From Stanieria cyanosphaera PCC 7437 (lineage in GTDB: Bacteria > Cyanobacteriota > Cyanobacteriia > Cyanobacteriales > Xenococcaceae), in the NCBI RefSeq assembly GCF_000317575.1, contig NC_019748.1, forward strand, positions 3,058,501-3,122,500: a stretch of 64,000 nt of DNA, given 5' to 3'. Of this stretch, positions 1 to 8,840 are shown in pieces (positions within the stretch are counted from its first letter, which is position 1; every line of letters starts with the position of its first letter). The notes beneath the pieces were generated by a model. That model was not told where the DNA came from. It made no database searches and saw nothing but the letters and a program-made list of their open reading frames with translations. The translations under genes and the position numbers were made by a program.

Positions 1-3000
1 ATAGTTTTTTCAAGTTTGAGTGTTAGTTTATTTCTAGCTCTTAGCCCTGCTCAAGCCCAAATTACTCCAGATAATACAGTTGATACTCAAGTAAATCAAA
101 CTAATAATGTCTGGCAAATTGACGGAGGACAAACACGAGCAGGTAATTTATTTCATAGTTTTGAAAATTTTTCTTTACCTACAAATCAAACGGCTTTTTT
201 TAATAATTCTGCTCAGATAACCAATATTATTAGTCGAGTTACAGGTGGTGCTTTATCTTCAATCGACGGATTAATTAAAGCCAACGGTGTAGCTAATTTA
301 ATTTTGATTAATCCTAATGGAATTCAATTTGGTGCTAATGCCCGTTTAGATATCGGTGGTTCGTTTATGGGCAGTACCGCTAGTAGCGTAAAATTTGCCG
401 ATGGTACTTTTTTTAGCGCTAATGAGCTTCAAACTCCTCCCTTACTGACCGTGAGTGTACCAGTTGGGTTACAGTGGGGTCAAGGTAATGGAGCAATCAA
501 GGTTACAGGAGAAGGACATAATTTAAGTGAAGCTTCTGTCGGATTTTCTCCTTTCATTAGAGGTGAAGTTAACGGTTTAGAAGTAAAACCAAATCAGACA
601 TTGGCACTTTTAGGCAATGGAATTACTCTAGAAGGAGGAACTTTAACTGCTGAAGGAGGAAAAATTGAATTAGGAAGTGTTGCTAACGGGTTAGTCAATT
701 TCAATTTTAGCGACCAAGGTTTAACTTTTAGCTACGAAAATGTTGCAAATTTTGCTAATCTAGAAATGCGATCGCTAGCTTTAGTTGATACCAGTGGTAC
801 GGGTAGTGGTACGATTAATCTACAAGGAAAGAATATTTCCCTTACCGATGGCTCAGTTGCTTTAATTCTCAACGAAGGCGAACAACCTGCTGGACAATTG
901 ACGGCTGAAGCAACCGAAAGTATTACGATTAGTGGCACTAACCTTGACGGAGAGATTGGTAGTGGTTTGTACACCGAAGCTATTAGTAGTGGCAAAGGTG
1001 CAGATATTATCATTAAAACTGGGCAATTGAGCTTACAAACAGGTGGGGCAATTTTTGCTGATACTTTTAGTTCCGGAGCAGGAGGCAATGTTAGGATTGA
1101 TGCCTCTAACTCAATTGCCATCAATGGCTTTTCTTCGATCAACCCTAATACTTTTAGTATTATTACCTCAACTACTTTTGGTTCGGGAGATGCAGGAGAT
1201 GTAACAATTTCTACTCAAAGATTAACTGCTTTTGATGGCGGAAATCTTACTTCAACCACAGGAGGATTGCAAGGTACTGGCTCTGGTGGCAATGTTTTAG
1301 TTAATGCTAGTGAGCTAGTCGAACTAGTGGGTGTGACACCAGGAGTATTTACTCCTAGTCAAATTACCGCAGGAACAGGCGGTACAGGTAATGCAGGGAC
1401 AGTTACCATCAACACCCAAAAATTGGTCTTACGAGATGGGGGCAGAATTGATGCTTCTACCTTGGCAAGTGGCAATGCCGGTAGTGTGACGGTGAATGCT
1501 TCTGATGCAATCGAAGTCAGTGGCACTGTACCTAATTCTCTTAATCCAAGTTTGATCATTTCTTCTGCTAATTTAGTAGACAAACCTCTACGAGAACTTT
1601 TGCAACTACCAGACGCACCAAGTGGCAACTCAGGAGACGTAACTCTCAATACTCCAAAATTAAATATTACAGATGGAGCGCAAGTTACTGTCAGAAATGA
1701 TACGGTTGGGAATGCTGGTACTTTAAGAGTTAATGCTGATAACATTTTTTTGAGTAATCAAGGCAGTATCACCGCTACCACCAAAGATGGGATTGGGGGT
1801 AATATTGAGCTTGAGGCCAAAACAGTACAACTTAACAACGGACTGATTAATGCTTCCGTACTTGGCTCCGGAGGTGGAGGCACAATTAAGATTAAAGCAT
1901 CGGAATTAGTCGATGTCTTTGGTAGTGGTAATCAAGATTTGCGAGAAAATATTATCTTTCCTATCATCCAAGGAACAGTCGATCAAATTAATCCTACCCA
2001 AGGGATAATTGCGGTTGCCAATAGCAATGGTAAGCCTGGAAGTATTAGTATTGATACCAACCGTTTTAATGTTATTAATGGAGGTTTGGTTGTTTCTTCT
2101 ACTTTAGGTAGTCAGCCTGCTGGAAATATTGACATCCAAGCTAAACAAGTAGATGTGGCAACCTCACTACTGGTAGCCTCCACTTTTGGCTCTGGTAATG
2201 CTGGTAATATTACAATTGATACAGAAAAATTAAACATTAGTGATGGGGGAGAATTTCTCGTAACTACTTTCGCTTCAGGAAATGCTGGAAATCTAACTGT
2301 TCGTGCTAAAGATTCAGTCGAATTAGTTGGTCGTTCTCCTGGTGATGGTTTATTTGCTAGTGGTTTAGTTGCTTCTTCAGAAGCTCAACCAGTACCGGCA
2401 GAAGGCAATAGTGGCAATTTGTCGATTACTACTTCCCAACTAACTATTAAAGATGGTGCAACTGCTTCAATCAATTCTTTGGGTTTTGGCAATGGTGGAA
2501 CACTAAAGATTAATGCTGATTCAGTTGTTTTAGAAAATCAAGGTACTTTACAGGCAACTACAACTTTTGGTCAAGGGGGTAATATTCAAATTAATGCTGA
2601 TACAGTGTTAATTAATCAAGGTTTAATTAATGGTTCTACTTTTGCCCAAGGAAGAGGAGGAAATATTGAAATTAAAGCTAGTGACTCTCTGCAAATTATT
2701 GGTTCTGGCTTAGATTTCTTACAAGAAAATTTTATCTCGACCCAAAGTATAAATTTAGAATTACTTCAAAATATTGATCTGGTTACTGTTCTTCAAGGAA
2801 TTCTAGCTGGTACTGCTGGAGAAGGTGATGCTGGTAATATCACCATTACAACCCAACAATTGCAACTTAATCAAGGTGGTTTAATTGGGACGGCTACTAT
2901 AGGTAGTGGAAATGCTGGCTCAGTATTTATTAATACTGAATCTTTGCTCGCAGACGGTGGAATTATCTCGGCGAGTACGTTGGCGACAGGTACAAGCGGA

Positions 3001-4023
3001 GACGTTACAGTCAACACCAACAATCTAACTCTTAGAAACGGAGGACAGATTGTTAGTTCAACTCTTGCTAATGGAGATGCAGGCAATCTCACTATCAATG
3101 CAGATGAATTTGTAGAATTGAGTGGTAGTGCTTTCAATGGTAATTTTCCTAGTGCTTTATCAGCAGGAGGACAACCTTTAGCAACGGCGACGGGTAACGG
3201 TGGCAACTTAACCATTACGACTCCTCAATTAAAAATTGAAGATGGGGCTTTGGTTTCGGTGAGTTCGATTGGCAGTGGTAATGCTGGAACTTTATCGATT
3301 AAGGCAAATTCTCTCTTTTTAGATAATCAAAGTGCAGTTAGTGCTAGTACGGCTTCAGGAACAGGAGGCGATATTCTGCTTACCATTGCCGATGAAATTC
3401 AATTACGTAATACTAGTCTAATTTCCGCTCAAGCAGGAGGAATTGGTAATGGTGGTAATATTAGTATTGACTCTGGCGCGATCGCTTTATTAGAAAATAG
3501 TGGTATTGAAGCGGATGCTAATCAAGGCATGGGAGGCAATATTCAGCTTGACACTTTGGGACTGTTTGTTTGTCAAACTTGTCGGATCAGTGCTAGTTCT
3601 AATTTAGGAGTTGATGGCATTATCGATATTATTACTCCTGCTGGAGAAGCTAATTTAGAAATAGTCGACTTGCCTTTAGAATTTAATCAAGTCGAAGAAG
3701 TAGTTGAACTTTCTTGTCAGCCTAATAAGAATCAAATCGGCAGTCAGTTTGTTATTACTGGTAGAAACGGTTTACCACCTCGACCAAGCGATCCTCTTAG
3801 TAGTCCTGCTTTAACGGATTTCGATAATAATTACCAAGCTGATAATTTGAATCATTCACAACCAGCTAGTAACTCACCTTTACCTCCACCAGCTTTAGGA
3901 TGGTACGTCAATTCTCAAGGTGTAGTTGTGCTTAGTGCCAATCCATCTGATCATAATCCTGGTTATTCGGGATTAAATTCTCCTAATTGCCAATCAGTAG
4001 GAAATTCTAAAAAAGACTATTAG
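1..4023 (+). CDS. Two-partner-secretion filamentous haemagglutinin-type adhesin, 5' truncated
   Basis: Large exported surface protein; 1340 residues are visible and the frame is open to the first base, so the true start lies outside the window. The first in-window candidate start is a TTG at 16 inside what looks like a signal peptide ending in SPAQAQ. Residues about 30-130 form a TPS (haemagglutination activity) domain with the hallmark NLILINPNGIQFGANA. The rest is a long run of degenerate beta-helix repeats rich in GNAG, DGG and STxxSG motifs, ending in a Cys pair (CQTC) and a Pro/Ser-rich tail. By family, such proteins cross the outer membrane through a TpsB partner; none is visible here. 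Its 3' end overlaps the convergent gene by 17 nt. Role in adhesion or biofilm is inferred. Confidence 0.85.
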   Translation: MVFSSLSVSLFLALSPAQAQITPDNTVDTQVNQTNNVWQIDGGQTRAGNLFHSFENFSLPTNQTAFFNNSAQITNIISRVTGGALSSIDGLIKANGVANLILINPNGIQFGANARLDIGGSFMGSTASSVKFADGTFFSANELQTPPLLTVSVPVGLQWGQGNGAIKVTGEGHNLSEASVGFSPFIRGEVNGLEVKPNQTLALLGNGITLEGGTLTAEGGKIELGSVANGLVNFNFSDQGLTFSYENVANFANLEMRSLALVDTSGTGSGTINLQGKNISLTDGSVALILNEGEQPAGQLTAEATESITISGTNLDGEIGSGLYTEAISSGKGADIIIKTGQLSLQTGGAIFADTFSSGAGGNVRIDASNSIAINGFSSINPNTFSIITSTTFGSGDAGDVTISTQRLTAFDGGNLTSTTGGLQGTGSGGNVLVNASELVELVGVTPGVFTPSQITAGTGGTGNAGTVTINTQKLVLRDGGRIDASTLASGNAGSVTVNASDAIEVSGTVPNSLNPSLIISSANLVDKPLRELLQLPDAPSGNSGDVTLNTPKLNITDGAQVTVRNDTVGNAGTLRVNADNIFLSNQGSITATTKDGIGGNIELEAKTVQLNNGLINASVLGSGGGGTIKIKASELVDVFGSGNQDLRENIIFPIIQGTVDQINPTQGIIAVANSNGKPGSISIDTNRFNVINGGLVVSSTLGSQPAGNIDIQAKQVDVATSLLVASTFGSGNAGNITIDTEKLNISDGGEFLVTTFASGNAGNLTVRAKDSVELVGRSPGDGLFASGLVASSEAQPVPAEGNSGNLSITTSQLTIKDGATASINSLGFGNGGTLKINADSVVLENQGTLQATTTFGQGGNIQINADTVLINQGLINGSTFAQGRGGNIEIKASDSLQIIGSGLDFLQENFISTQSINLELLQNIDLVTVLQGILAGTAGEGDAGNITITTQQLQLNQGGLIGTATIGSGNAGSVFINTESLLADGGIISASTLATGTSGDVTVNTNNLTLRNGGQIVSSTLANGDAGNLTINADEFVELSGSAFNGNFPSALSAGGQPLATATGNGGNLTITTPQLKIEDGALVSVSSIGSGNAGTLSIKANSLFLDNQSAVSASTASGTGGDILLTIADEIQLRNTSLISAQAGGIGNGGNISIDSGAIALLENSGIEADANQGMGGNIQLDTLGLFVCQTCRISASSNLGVDGIIDIITPAGEANLEIVDLPLEFNQVEEVVELSCQPNKNQIGSQFVITGRNGLPPRPSDPLSSPALTDFDNNYQADNLNHSQPASNSPLPPPALGWYVNSQGVVVLSANPSDHNPGYSGLNSPNCQSVGNSKKDY

Positions 4024-5383
4024 CGATCGCACGAACCTTATCTTTTAATTCTACTGTTGGAGCAGATTGTTCTGCTAGTTGCAGTAAATTTTTGGCTGTG
4101 TTGCTATCTCCTTGTTGTTGACGTAAGACCGCTTTTCCAATTAAAGCGGAAAGATTATTAGATTCTTGCTGCAAAATACGGTCGTAAACTACTTCTGCTT
4201 GGGTCGGTTTGTGTTTTAATTCATAGATTTTGGCAAGATTTAGCTGCCAATTTAAATTATTTGGTTGTTTTTGAACAATTTGTTCAACTATAGGCAGCGC
4301 ACCTTCTAAATTTCCTTGTTGAATATTTTGATTAGCTCGATTAACTAAACTATCAAAATCTTCTGGAGATAATTGATTAGATTGATTTGTGATTGAAGTT
4401 AATTGAGGATTTGGTCTAAACCAATTAAAAACATAAGCCAAAACAGCGCTCGCACTAAGAGAACTTACTAAAGCTAAAATTAATAAAATAACGTAATTAA
4501 AAGATTTTTTGGGAGTATATCTAGAATTAAACTCTAATTTTTGGCTATTTTCTAAATTTTGAGCTAACTGAGGACTGTTACTACCAACTAATTGTGAAGT
4601 TAACCACAACAAAGGCGCTGCCGTACCTATCGGCTGAAGAGAATAATTTCCTGCTTCTCCTTCAATTGGGATAGCAGAATAAAATCGTTTGTAGTTAACA
4701 GCCAGTTTGTCTAAGCGTTCAATTAAAGGTTGAATTTTTTCTTCAATTTGAATCTGACGAAATCCAAGCTGGTTCTGTTTTTGCAAAGCGGAGTAACTTG
4801 AATTGAATAAACCTGTTTCTACGCGAGAGGTTCGCTCTTTTAGTTCGCGGTCGCATTGAGTAAAAATTAAAGCAAAATTATATTTTAAGTTATGTTGTTT
4901 AATTACAGACGCGATCGCAATTCCTTGTTTAATAATAGGTTCTAATCGAACAAGATAATTATTATTATTAATTAATTCATAAGCATTAATAAAAAGGCAA
5001 CAACTATGAGAATTCATTACTATTTGTTGAAAATCAGGATGAGATAGTTCACAAAATTCTCCTGGTAAATCCCACCAATTAAAACGACAAATATTTTGTT
5101 TGCCCCAAATATTATGACGTTGCAAAATAAAGGGAAATTGACTAATTTTTAGAGTGGGTGGTGGATAAAGACTTGTAGATTTTACATAATCAATCACTCC
5201 TTTTAAATTATCTAAAGCTTGAGTTTGGGGCGATTGTATACAAAATTTTTGTCTTTTATTTTGACGATAAGCGTTATTAATTTCTAAATAACTTCCAACT
5301 AGAAAAACTGTTTTACCCACTCCTCTTTGACCAATACTGAGTAAATTATATTCTTCTAGGTTATTTTCAGAATTTAAAGTCAT
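4007..5383 (-). CDS. P-loop GTPase-like membrane protein with C-terminal TPRs
   Basis: Predicted 458-aa protein. Near the N-terminus there is a Walker A/G1 motif GQRGVGKT (residues 18-25), then WWDLPGE, which fits a G3/Walker B element, and FTQCD, which fits a degenerate G4. One transmembrane helix lies around residues 295-318 (ILLILALVSSLSASAVLAYV), followed by TPR-like helices to the end. This suggests a membrane-anchored nucleotide-binding switch with a cytoplasmic N-terminus and a protein-interaction tail on the other side. The start is the ATG at 5383; a longer TTG reading from 5410 is possible. Its 3' end overlaps the convergent adhesin gene by 17 nt. Exact function unknown. Confidence 0.7.
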   Translation of the reverse strand: MTLNSENNLEEYNLLSIGQRGVGKTVFLVGSYLEINNAYRQNKRQKFCIQSPQTQALDNLKGVIDYVKSTSLYPPPTLKISQFPFILQRHNIWGKQNICRFNWWDLPGEFCELSHPDFQQIVMNSHSCCLFINAYELINNNNYLVRLEPIIKQGIAIASVIKQHNLKYNFALIFTQCDRELKERTSRVETGLFNSSYSALQKQNQLGFRQIQIEEKIQPLIERLDKLAVNYKRFYSAIPIEGEAGNYSLQPIGTAAPLLWLTSQLVGSNSPQLAQNLENSQKLEFNSRYTPKKSFNYVILLILALVSSLSASAVLAYVFNWFRPNPQLTSITNQSNQLSPEDFDSLVNRANQNIQQGNLEGALPIVEQIVQKQPNNLNWQLNLAKIYELKHKPTQAEVVYDRILQQESNNLSALIGKAVLRQQQGDSNTAKNLLQLAEQSAPTVELKDKVRAIANSLF

Positions 5384-5692
5384 TGTTAATCTTGTTTGAG
5401 CAATACTCAAATCCTAAAACTTACTAAGCAATTAGTTACTTAATTTTTGTTTTTAAACTTAATTATATTTGACCACTAAATCAGCAAGGTTTTATTACCA
5501 CTGATTTAAAGTGAAATCTTTAACTGGTTTGTACTTTATCTCAAGTCCGTCAAACTGTGGTCTACAAAATAATTACTAATACTCTGATAACTTGAAAAAT
5601 ATTTTAACTTTTCTTTACTTTTTTAAACATTATTTGATAAATTTTAATTTAACGCAATCATTAGCAAAACTAATCCTAGGAGCAATTACCCA
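5384..5692. other. AT-rich intergenic region
   Basis: About 310 bases between divergently oriented genes, very AT-rich. It must hold both promoters, but no strong -35/-10 pair or inverted repeat stands out. The only clear signal is a Shine-Dalgarno (TAGGAGCAATTACCC) just before the rightward gene at 5693. Confidence 0.5.
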
Positions 5693-6058
5693 ATGGCAAA
5701 GAATGATTATTTCCTCGAACCTGATGACGCTCAAACCTTTGGCAATATAGAGTTTATGAGAAAGAAAATTAAAGTCAAAAGAAGTTTTCCGAAAACCATC
5801 CGCAATCAAAACGGTTTTAAAATAGAAACAGAAATTTCTTCTGTTAACGATAGAACTCCCGCTTCTGACGGATATAAATCTATTCCTGATTATCTTAAAC
5901 CAGAAACTAATTCCAATAACGGCATTAATCCTAGTTCTGCTCAGTCGCAAACGAATGTAAATAATGGTGCTGGATTTACCAGCCCAGAAGAACGTCGTAA
6001 AATCGATACGAATATGGATATGTTTCGGAACATGGCTCGTAGCATAAAAAAAAGATAG
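5693..6058 (+). CDS. Conserved-looking cyanobacterial hypothetical protein (121 aa)
   Basis: Small soluble protein with a basic middle (FMRKKIKVKRSFPKT), an Asn/Ser-rich low-complexity linker (residues about 75-95) and a charged C-terminal helix (SPEERRKIDTNMDMFRNMARSIKKR is split here as SPEERRKIDTNMD then MFRNMARSIKKR). A good Shine-Dalgarno, TAGGAGC, precedes the ATG by about 8 nt, and a terminator-like hairpin follows at 6095. No signal peptide or membrane segment. I do not recognise a named family or function; the strong ribosome site, the length and the terminator support a real gene. Confidence 0.7.
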   Translation: MAKNDYFLEPDDAQTFGNIEFMRKKIKVKRSFPKTIRNQNGFKIETEISSVNDRTPASDGYKSIPDYLKPETNSNNGINPSSAQSQTNVNNGAGFTSPEERRKIDTNMDMFRNMARSIKKR

Positions 6059-6094
6059 TTCAAATCTTTCGATTAAAAACTAATTAATTTGATT

Positions 6095-6128
6095 TTAGGA
6101 GGCGTTGATTCGTCATCCTAATTTTTTT
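6095..6128 (+). terminator. Rho-independent terminator
   Basis: Inverted repeat TTAGGA (6095-6100) / TCCTAA (6116-6121) followed directly by seven T residues. It lies 36 nt after the stop of the gene at 5693-6058. Confidence 0.6.
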
Positions 6129-6256
6129 ATAGGTTAGGTAACGCATCGAAGGCTAACGAAGTATAGATCAAACTCTCCGATTAAGCGAGATTTAAAACCT
6201 TGCCAGTGTCATTAATTGGTAGCTATAACCAGCCTAGCCTACAACTATCAAATTAT

Positions 6257-6988
6257 ATGACCTACAATCTGAGAATTGCCGATATACCTGCTAGTGAACG
6301 TCCTCGGGAAAGATTAGTCAGTTTGGGAGTAAAAAGTTTAACTACCGCAGAATTATTAGCAATTTTACTCAGTACAGGTCAAGGTAAAGGAAAATTATCT
6401 GCCATTGGCTTAGGACAACACATCTTACAACAACTGAGTCAACATCGTCGCGATCCTTTGGATGTATTGCGAGAGGTTAATCCTCAAGAATTGATGAAAA
6501 TTCCTGGAATTGGTTTAGCTAAAGCAGCTACGATTGTTGCAGCCGTAGAATTAGGTAAAAGAACTTTTCAATTTAGACCTAATCAAAGAGCCTTAATTGA
6601 TAGTCCTGTTGCTGCTGCTGCTGCCTTGAGTCATGATTTGATGTGGCAACATCAAGAAAGATTTGCGGTATTAATGTTGGATGTGAAAAACTGCCTGATT
6701 GGCACTCAAGTAATTACCATTGGTACAGCGACAGAAACTCTAGTTCATCCTCGGGAAATATTTCGAGAAACAATTAGGCAAAGTGCAACTAAATTAATTG
6801 TGGCGCATAATCATCCTTCGGGAAATTTAGAACCTTCGCAAGCAGATTTGGAATTGACTGAACAATTATTACAAGGAGGAAGTTATCTTGATATTCCTTT
6901 ATTAGATCATTTGATTTTGGGCAATGGTAATCATCAGAGTTTACGACAAATTACTGATTTATGGACTCGTTATCCTCAAGGAGATTAA
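6257..6988 (+). CDS. radC: RadC/JAB-domain protein
   Basis: 243-aa RadC (MPN+/JAMM) family protein. Residues 1-100 hold the N-terminal UPF0758 region with a helix-hairpin-helix ([12 protein letters not shown]); the C-terminal half carries the metal-binding motif HNHPSG with H184, H186 and D197 (HxH-x10-D). Historically linked to DNA repair, but the family's biochemical role is unsettled; a metal-dependent hydrolase fold is all the sequence shows. The ATG at 6257 gives the usual family N-terminus ([20 protein letters not shown]); an upstream in-frame TTG at 6200 is less likely. Stands alone, converging on the c-di-GMP gene 10 nt beyond its stop. Confidence 0.9.
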   Translation: MTYNLRIADIPASERPRERLVSLGVKSLTTAELLAILLSTGQGKGKLSAIGLGQHILQQLSQHRRDPLDVLREVNPQELMKIPGIGLAKAATIVAAVELGKRTFQFRPNQRALIDSPVAAAAALSHDLMWQHQERFAVLMLDVKNCLIGTQVITIGTATETLVHPREIFRETIRQSATKLIVAHNHPSGNLEPSQADLELTEQLLQGGSYLDIPLLDHLILGNGNHQSLRQITDLWTRYPQGD

Positions 6989-6998
6989 ATACAATTTT

Positions 6999-8804
6999 TT
7001 ACCAGTGAGGATTTTGAGCGATAAGTTTGGTTGCTTCCTCCGCATTGAGAGGTTTAGCAAAAAGAAATCCTTGACCAAAATGACAACCTAACTCTCGAAG
7101 TTGAGTCAATTGCTGCTTAGTTTCAATACCTTCAGCTACCACATTCAATTTCATTACATGGGCAATACTGAGAATAACTGGAACTAAACCCAGATTATCA
7201 GGAGTTCCATCAAGATTTTGAATAAAAGAACGATCTATTTTTAAAGTGTTGACTGGAAAAGTTTGCAGTTGGCTAAGAGAAGAATAACCCGTGCCAAAAT
7301 CATCAATACTAAGCTTAATGCCACGCTCTTGTAATTGCCGAAGCAAAAGTTTAGTCGATTGTAAGTTTTGCATCATCGAACTTTCGGTAATCTCCAGCTT
7401 AATTGAGTCTGAATCAAGTTTAGTTTTTGCAAGGATGCGATCGATTTCTTCTACTAAACTACTTTGACTTAGTTGTTGTACAGCCAGATTAATATATATG
7501 TTGAGATGAGTAAATCCTTGCTGCTGCCACTGAGAAAGTTGATCACAAGCTTGCTCGATGACTAAGCTACCAATCGAACAGATTAAACCAGTTTCTTCAG
7601 CAACGGGTAAAAATGAGTCGGGAAACATTAATCCGTGTTGAGGATGTAACCAACGAACTAAAGCTTCAAAGCCAACAATTTTTCCCTGAGCTAAATCGAC
7701 AATTGGTTGATAATAAACAAGCAACTCTTTTTGCTTAATGGCTCGATGTAAATCCGTTTCAATTTTTAACAATTGATGGGCAGCGTAATACATTGTCGGT
7801 GTAAAAACCTGATATTGCCCTCTTCCTAAGTCCTTAGCTCGATACATAGCTGTATCAGCATCTCTTAAAATATGTTCAGGTTGTTGATAGTCGGGATTGA
7901 TCAAAACAATACCAATGCTGACATTGATAAAAATTTCATAATCAAGGCAATAAAATGGTTGTTTCAAAAGACTGATGATTTGCTTTGCTGTTTCAATTGC
8001 TTGATTAAGCTCGGAAATTCCAGATAAAAGAATAGCAAACTCATCTCCACCTAAACGAGCAAGGGTGTCTTTTACTGAGACTATGTTTTGCAATTGGTGA
8101 GCAATTTTTTTTAACAGTGCATCTCCTACTAAATGTCCGAGAGAGTCGTTGACTACTTTAAAGCGATCGCAATCGAGAAACAACAGTGCAAATTGATAAG
8201 CAGAATCGATTTTAGTTCGATAGAGCGATTGTTCTAATTGTTCCATGAACTCAGAGCGGTTAAACAGTCCAGTCAGATCATCATAGATTGCCATCTGTCG
8301 CAGTCGTTCGTTAGCACTAAGCAGTTGTTGTGTGCGTTGTTTGACTCGTTCTTCAAGCTCGTTGTTTAATTGAACAATTTTTCGTTGTGCTGCTTTTAAG
8401 GCTAACTGGTTATGTACTCGCACCAAGACTTCTTCAATTTGAAAAGGTTTTGTGATGTAATCTACTCCTCCAATTTGAAAAGCTTTTACTTTGTCGAGAA
8501 CATCATCCAAGGCACTTAAAAAAATAATTGGCAGTGTAGTAGTTGTCGGATTTGCTTTGAGTTTTTGACAAACTTCATAACCACTCATGTCAGGCATCAT
8601 GATATCGAGCAAAATTAAATCTGGTGGCAGAGCCTGTACTGCTGTTAATGCCATTTGACCATTGGTTGCTTTACGAACGGTATAACCTTGTTCGGTTAAC
8701 ATAGTTGATAGTAATCGCAAATTTTCCAAGGTGTCATCTACAATGAGAATGTCTTTGGGCAGAGATTGATCAGCTTGATTTAAACTGGGAATTTTCTCGC
8801 TCAT
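6999..8804 (-). CDS. Response regulator with GGDEF and EAL domains
   Basis: 601-aa cyclic-di-GMP enzyme. Receiver domain at residues 17-135 with phospho-acceptor D67 (LLDIMMPDMSG) and K119; a coiled linker at 140-170; GGDEF at about 170-335 with the intact catalytic motif RLGGDEF (252-256); EAL at about 345-590 with EALVRW (380-385), EITESS, DDFGTGYSS and KIDRSF intact. Both synthase and phosphodiesterase sites therefore look competent. No RxxD inhibitory site precedes GGDEF. It starts 36 nt after the stop of the hybrid sensor kinase upstream on the same strand, so it is probably co-transcribed with it and may be its output. Net activity cannot be read from sequence. Confidence 0.92.
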   Translation of the reverse strand: MSEKIPSLNQADQSLPKDILIVDDTLENLRLLSTMLTEQGYTVRKATNGQMALTAVQALPPDLILLDIMMPDMSGYEVCQKLKANPTTTTLPIIFLSALDDVLDKVKAFQIGGVDYITKPFQIEEVLVRVHNQLALKAAQRKIVQLNNELEERVKQRTQQLLSANERLRQMAIYDDLTGLFNRSEFMEQLEQSLYRTKIDSAYQFALLFLDCDRFKVVNDSLGHLVGDALLKKIAHQLQNIVSVKDTLARLGGDEFAILLSGISELNQAIETAKQIISLLKQPFYCLDYEIFINVSIGIVLINPDYQQPEHILRDADTAMYRAKDLGRGQYQVFTPTMYYAAHQLLKIETDLHRAIKQKELLVYYQPIVDLAQGKIVGFEALVRWLHPQHGLMFPDSFLPVAEETGLICSIGSLVIEQACDQLSQWQQQGFTHLNIYINLAVQQLSQSSLVEEIDRILAKTKLDSDSIKLEITESSMMQNLQSTKLLLRQLQERGIKLSIDDFGTGYSSLSQLQTFPVNTLKIDRSFIQNLDGTPDNLGLVPVILSIAHVMKLNVVAEGIETKQQLTQLRELGCHFGQGFLFAKPLNAEEATKLIAQNPHW

Positions 8805-8840
8805 AATTATTGTTAAGCTGCTGTTGAAAAGTTGAGAATT

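Noticed and set aside
732-3215. Three minus-strand open frames inside the adhesin gene
   Set aside because: Low-complexity shadows of a repetitive coding region; no ribosome site and no family resemblance.
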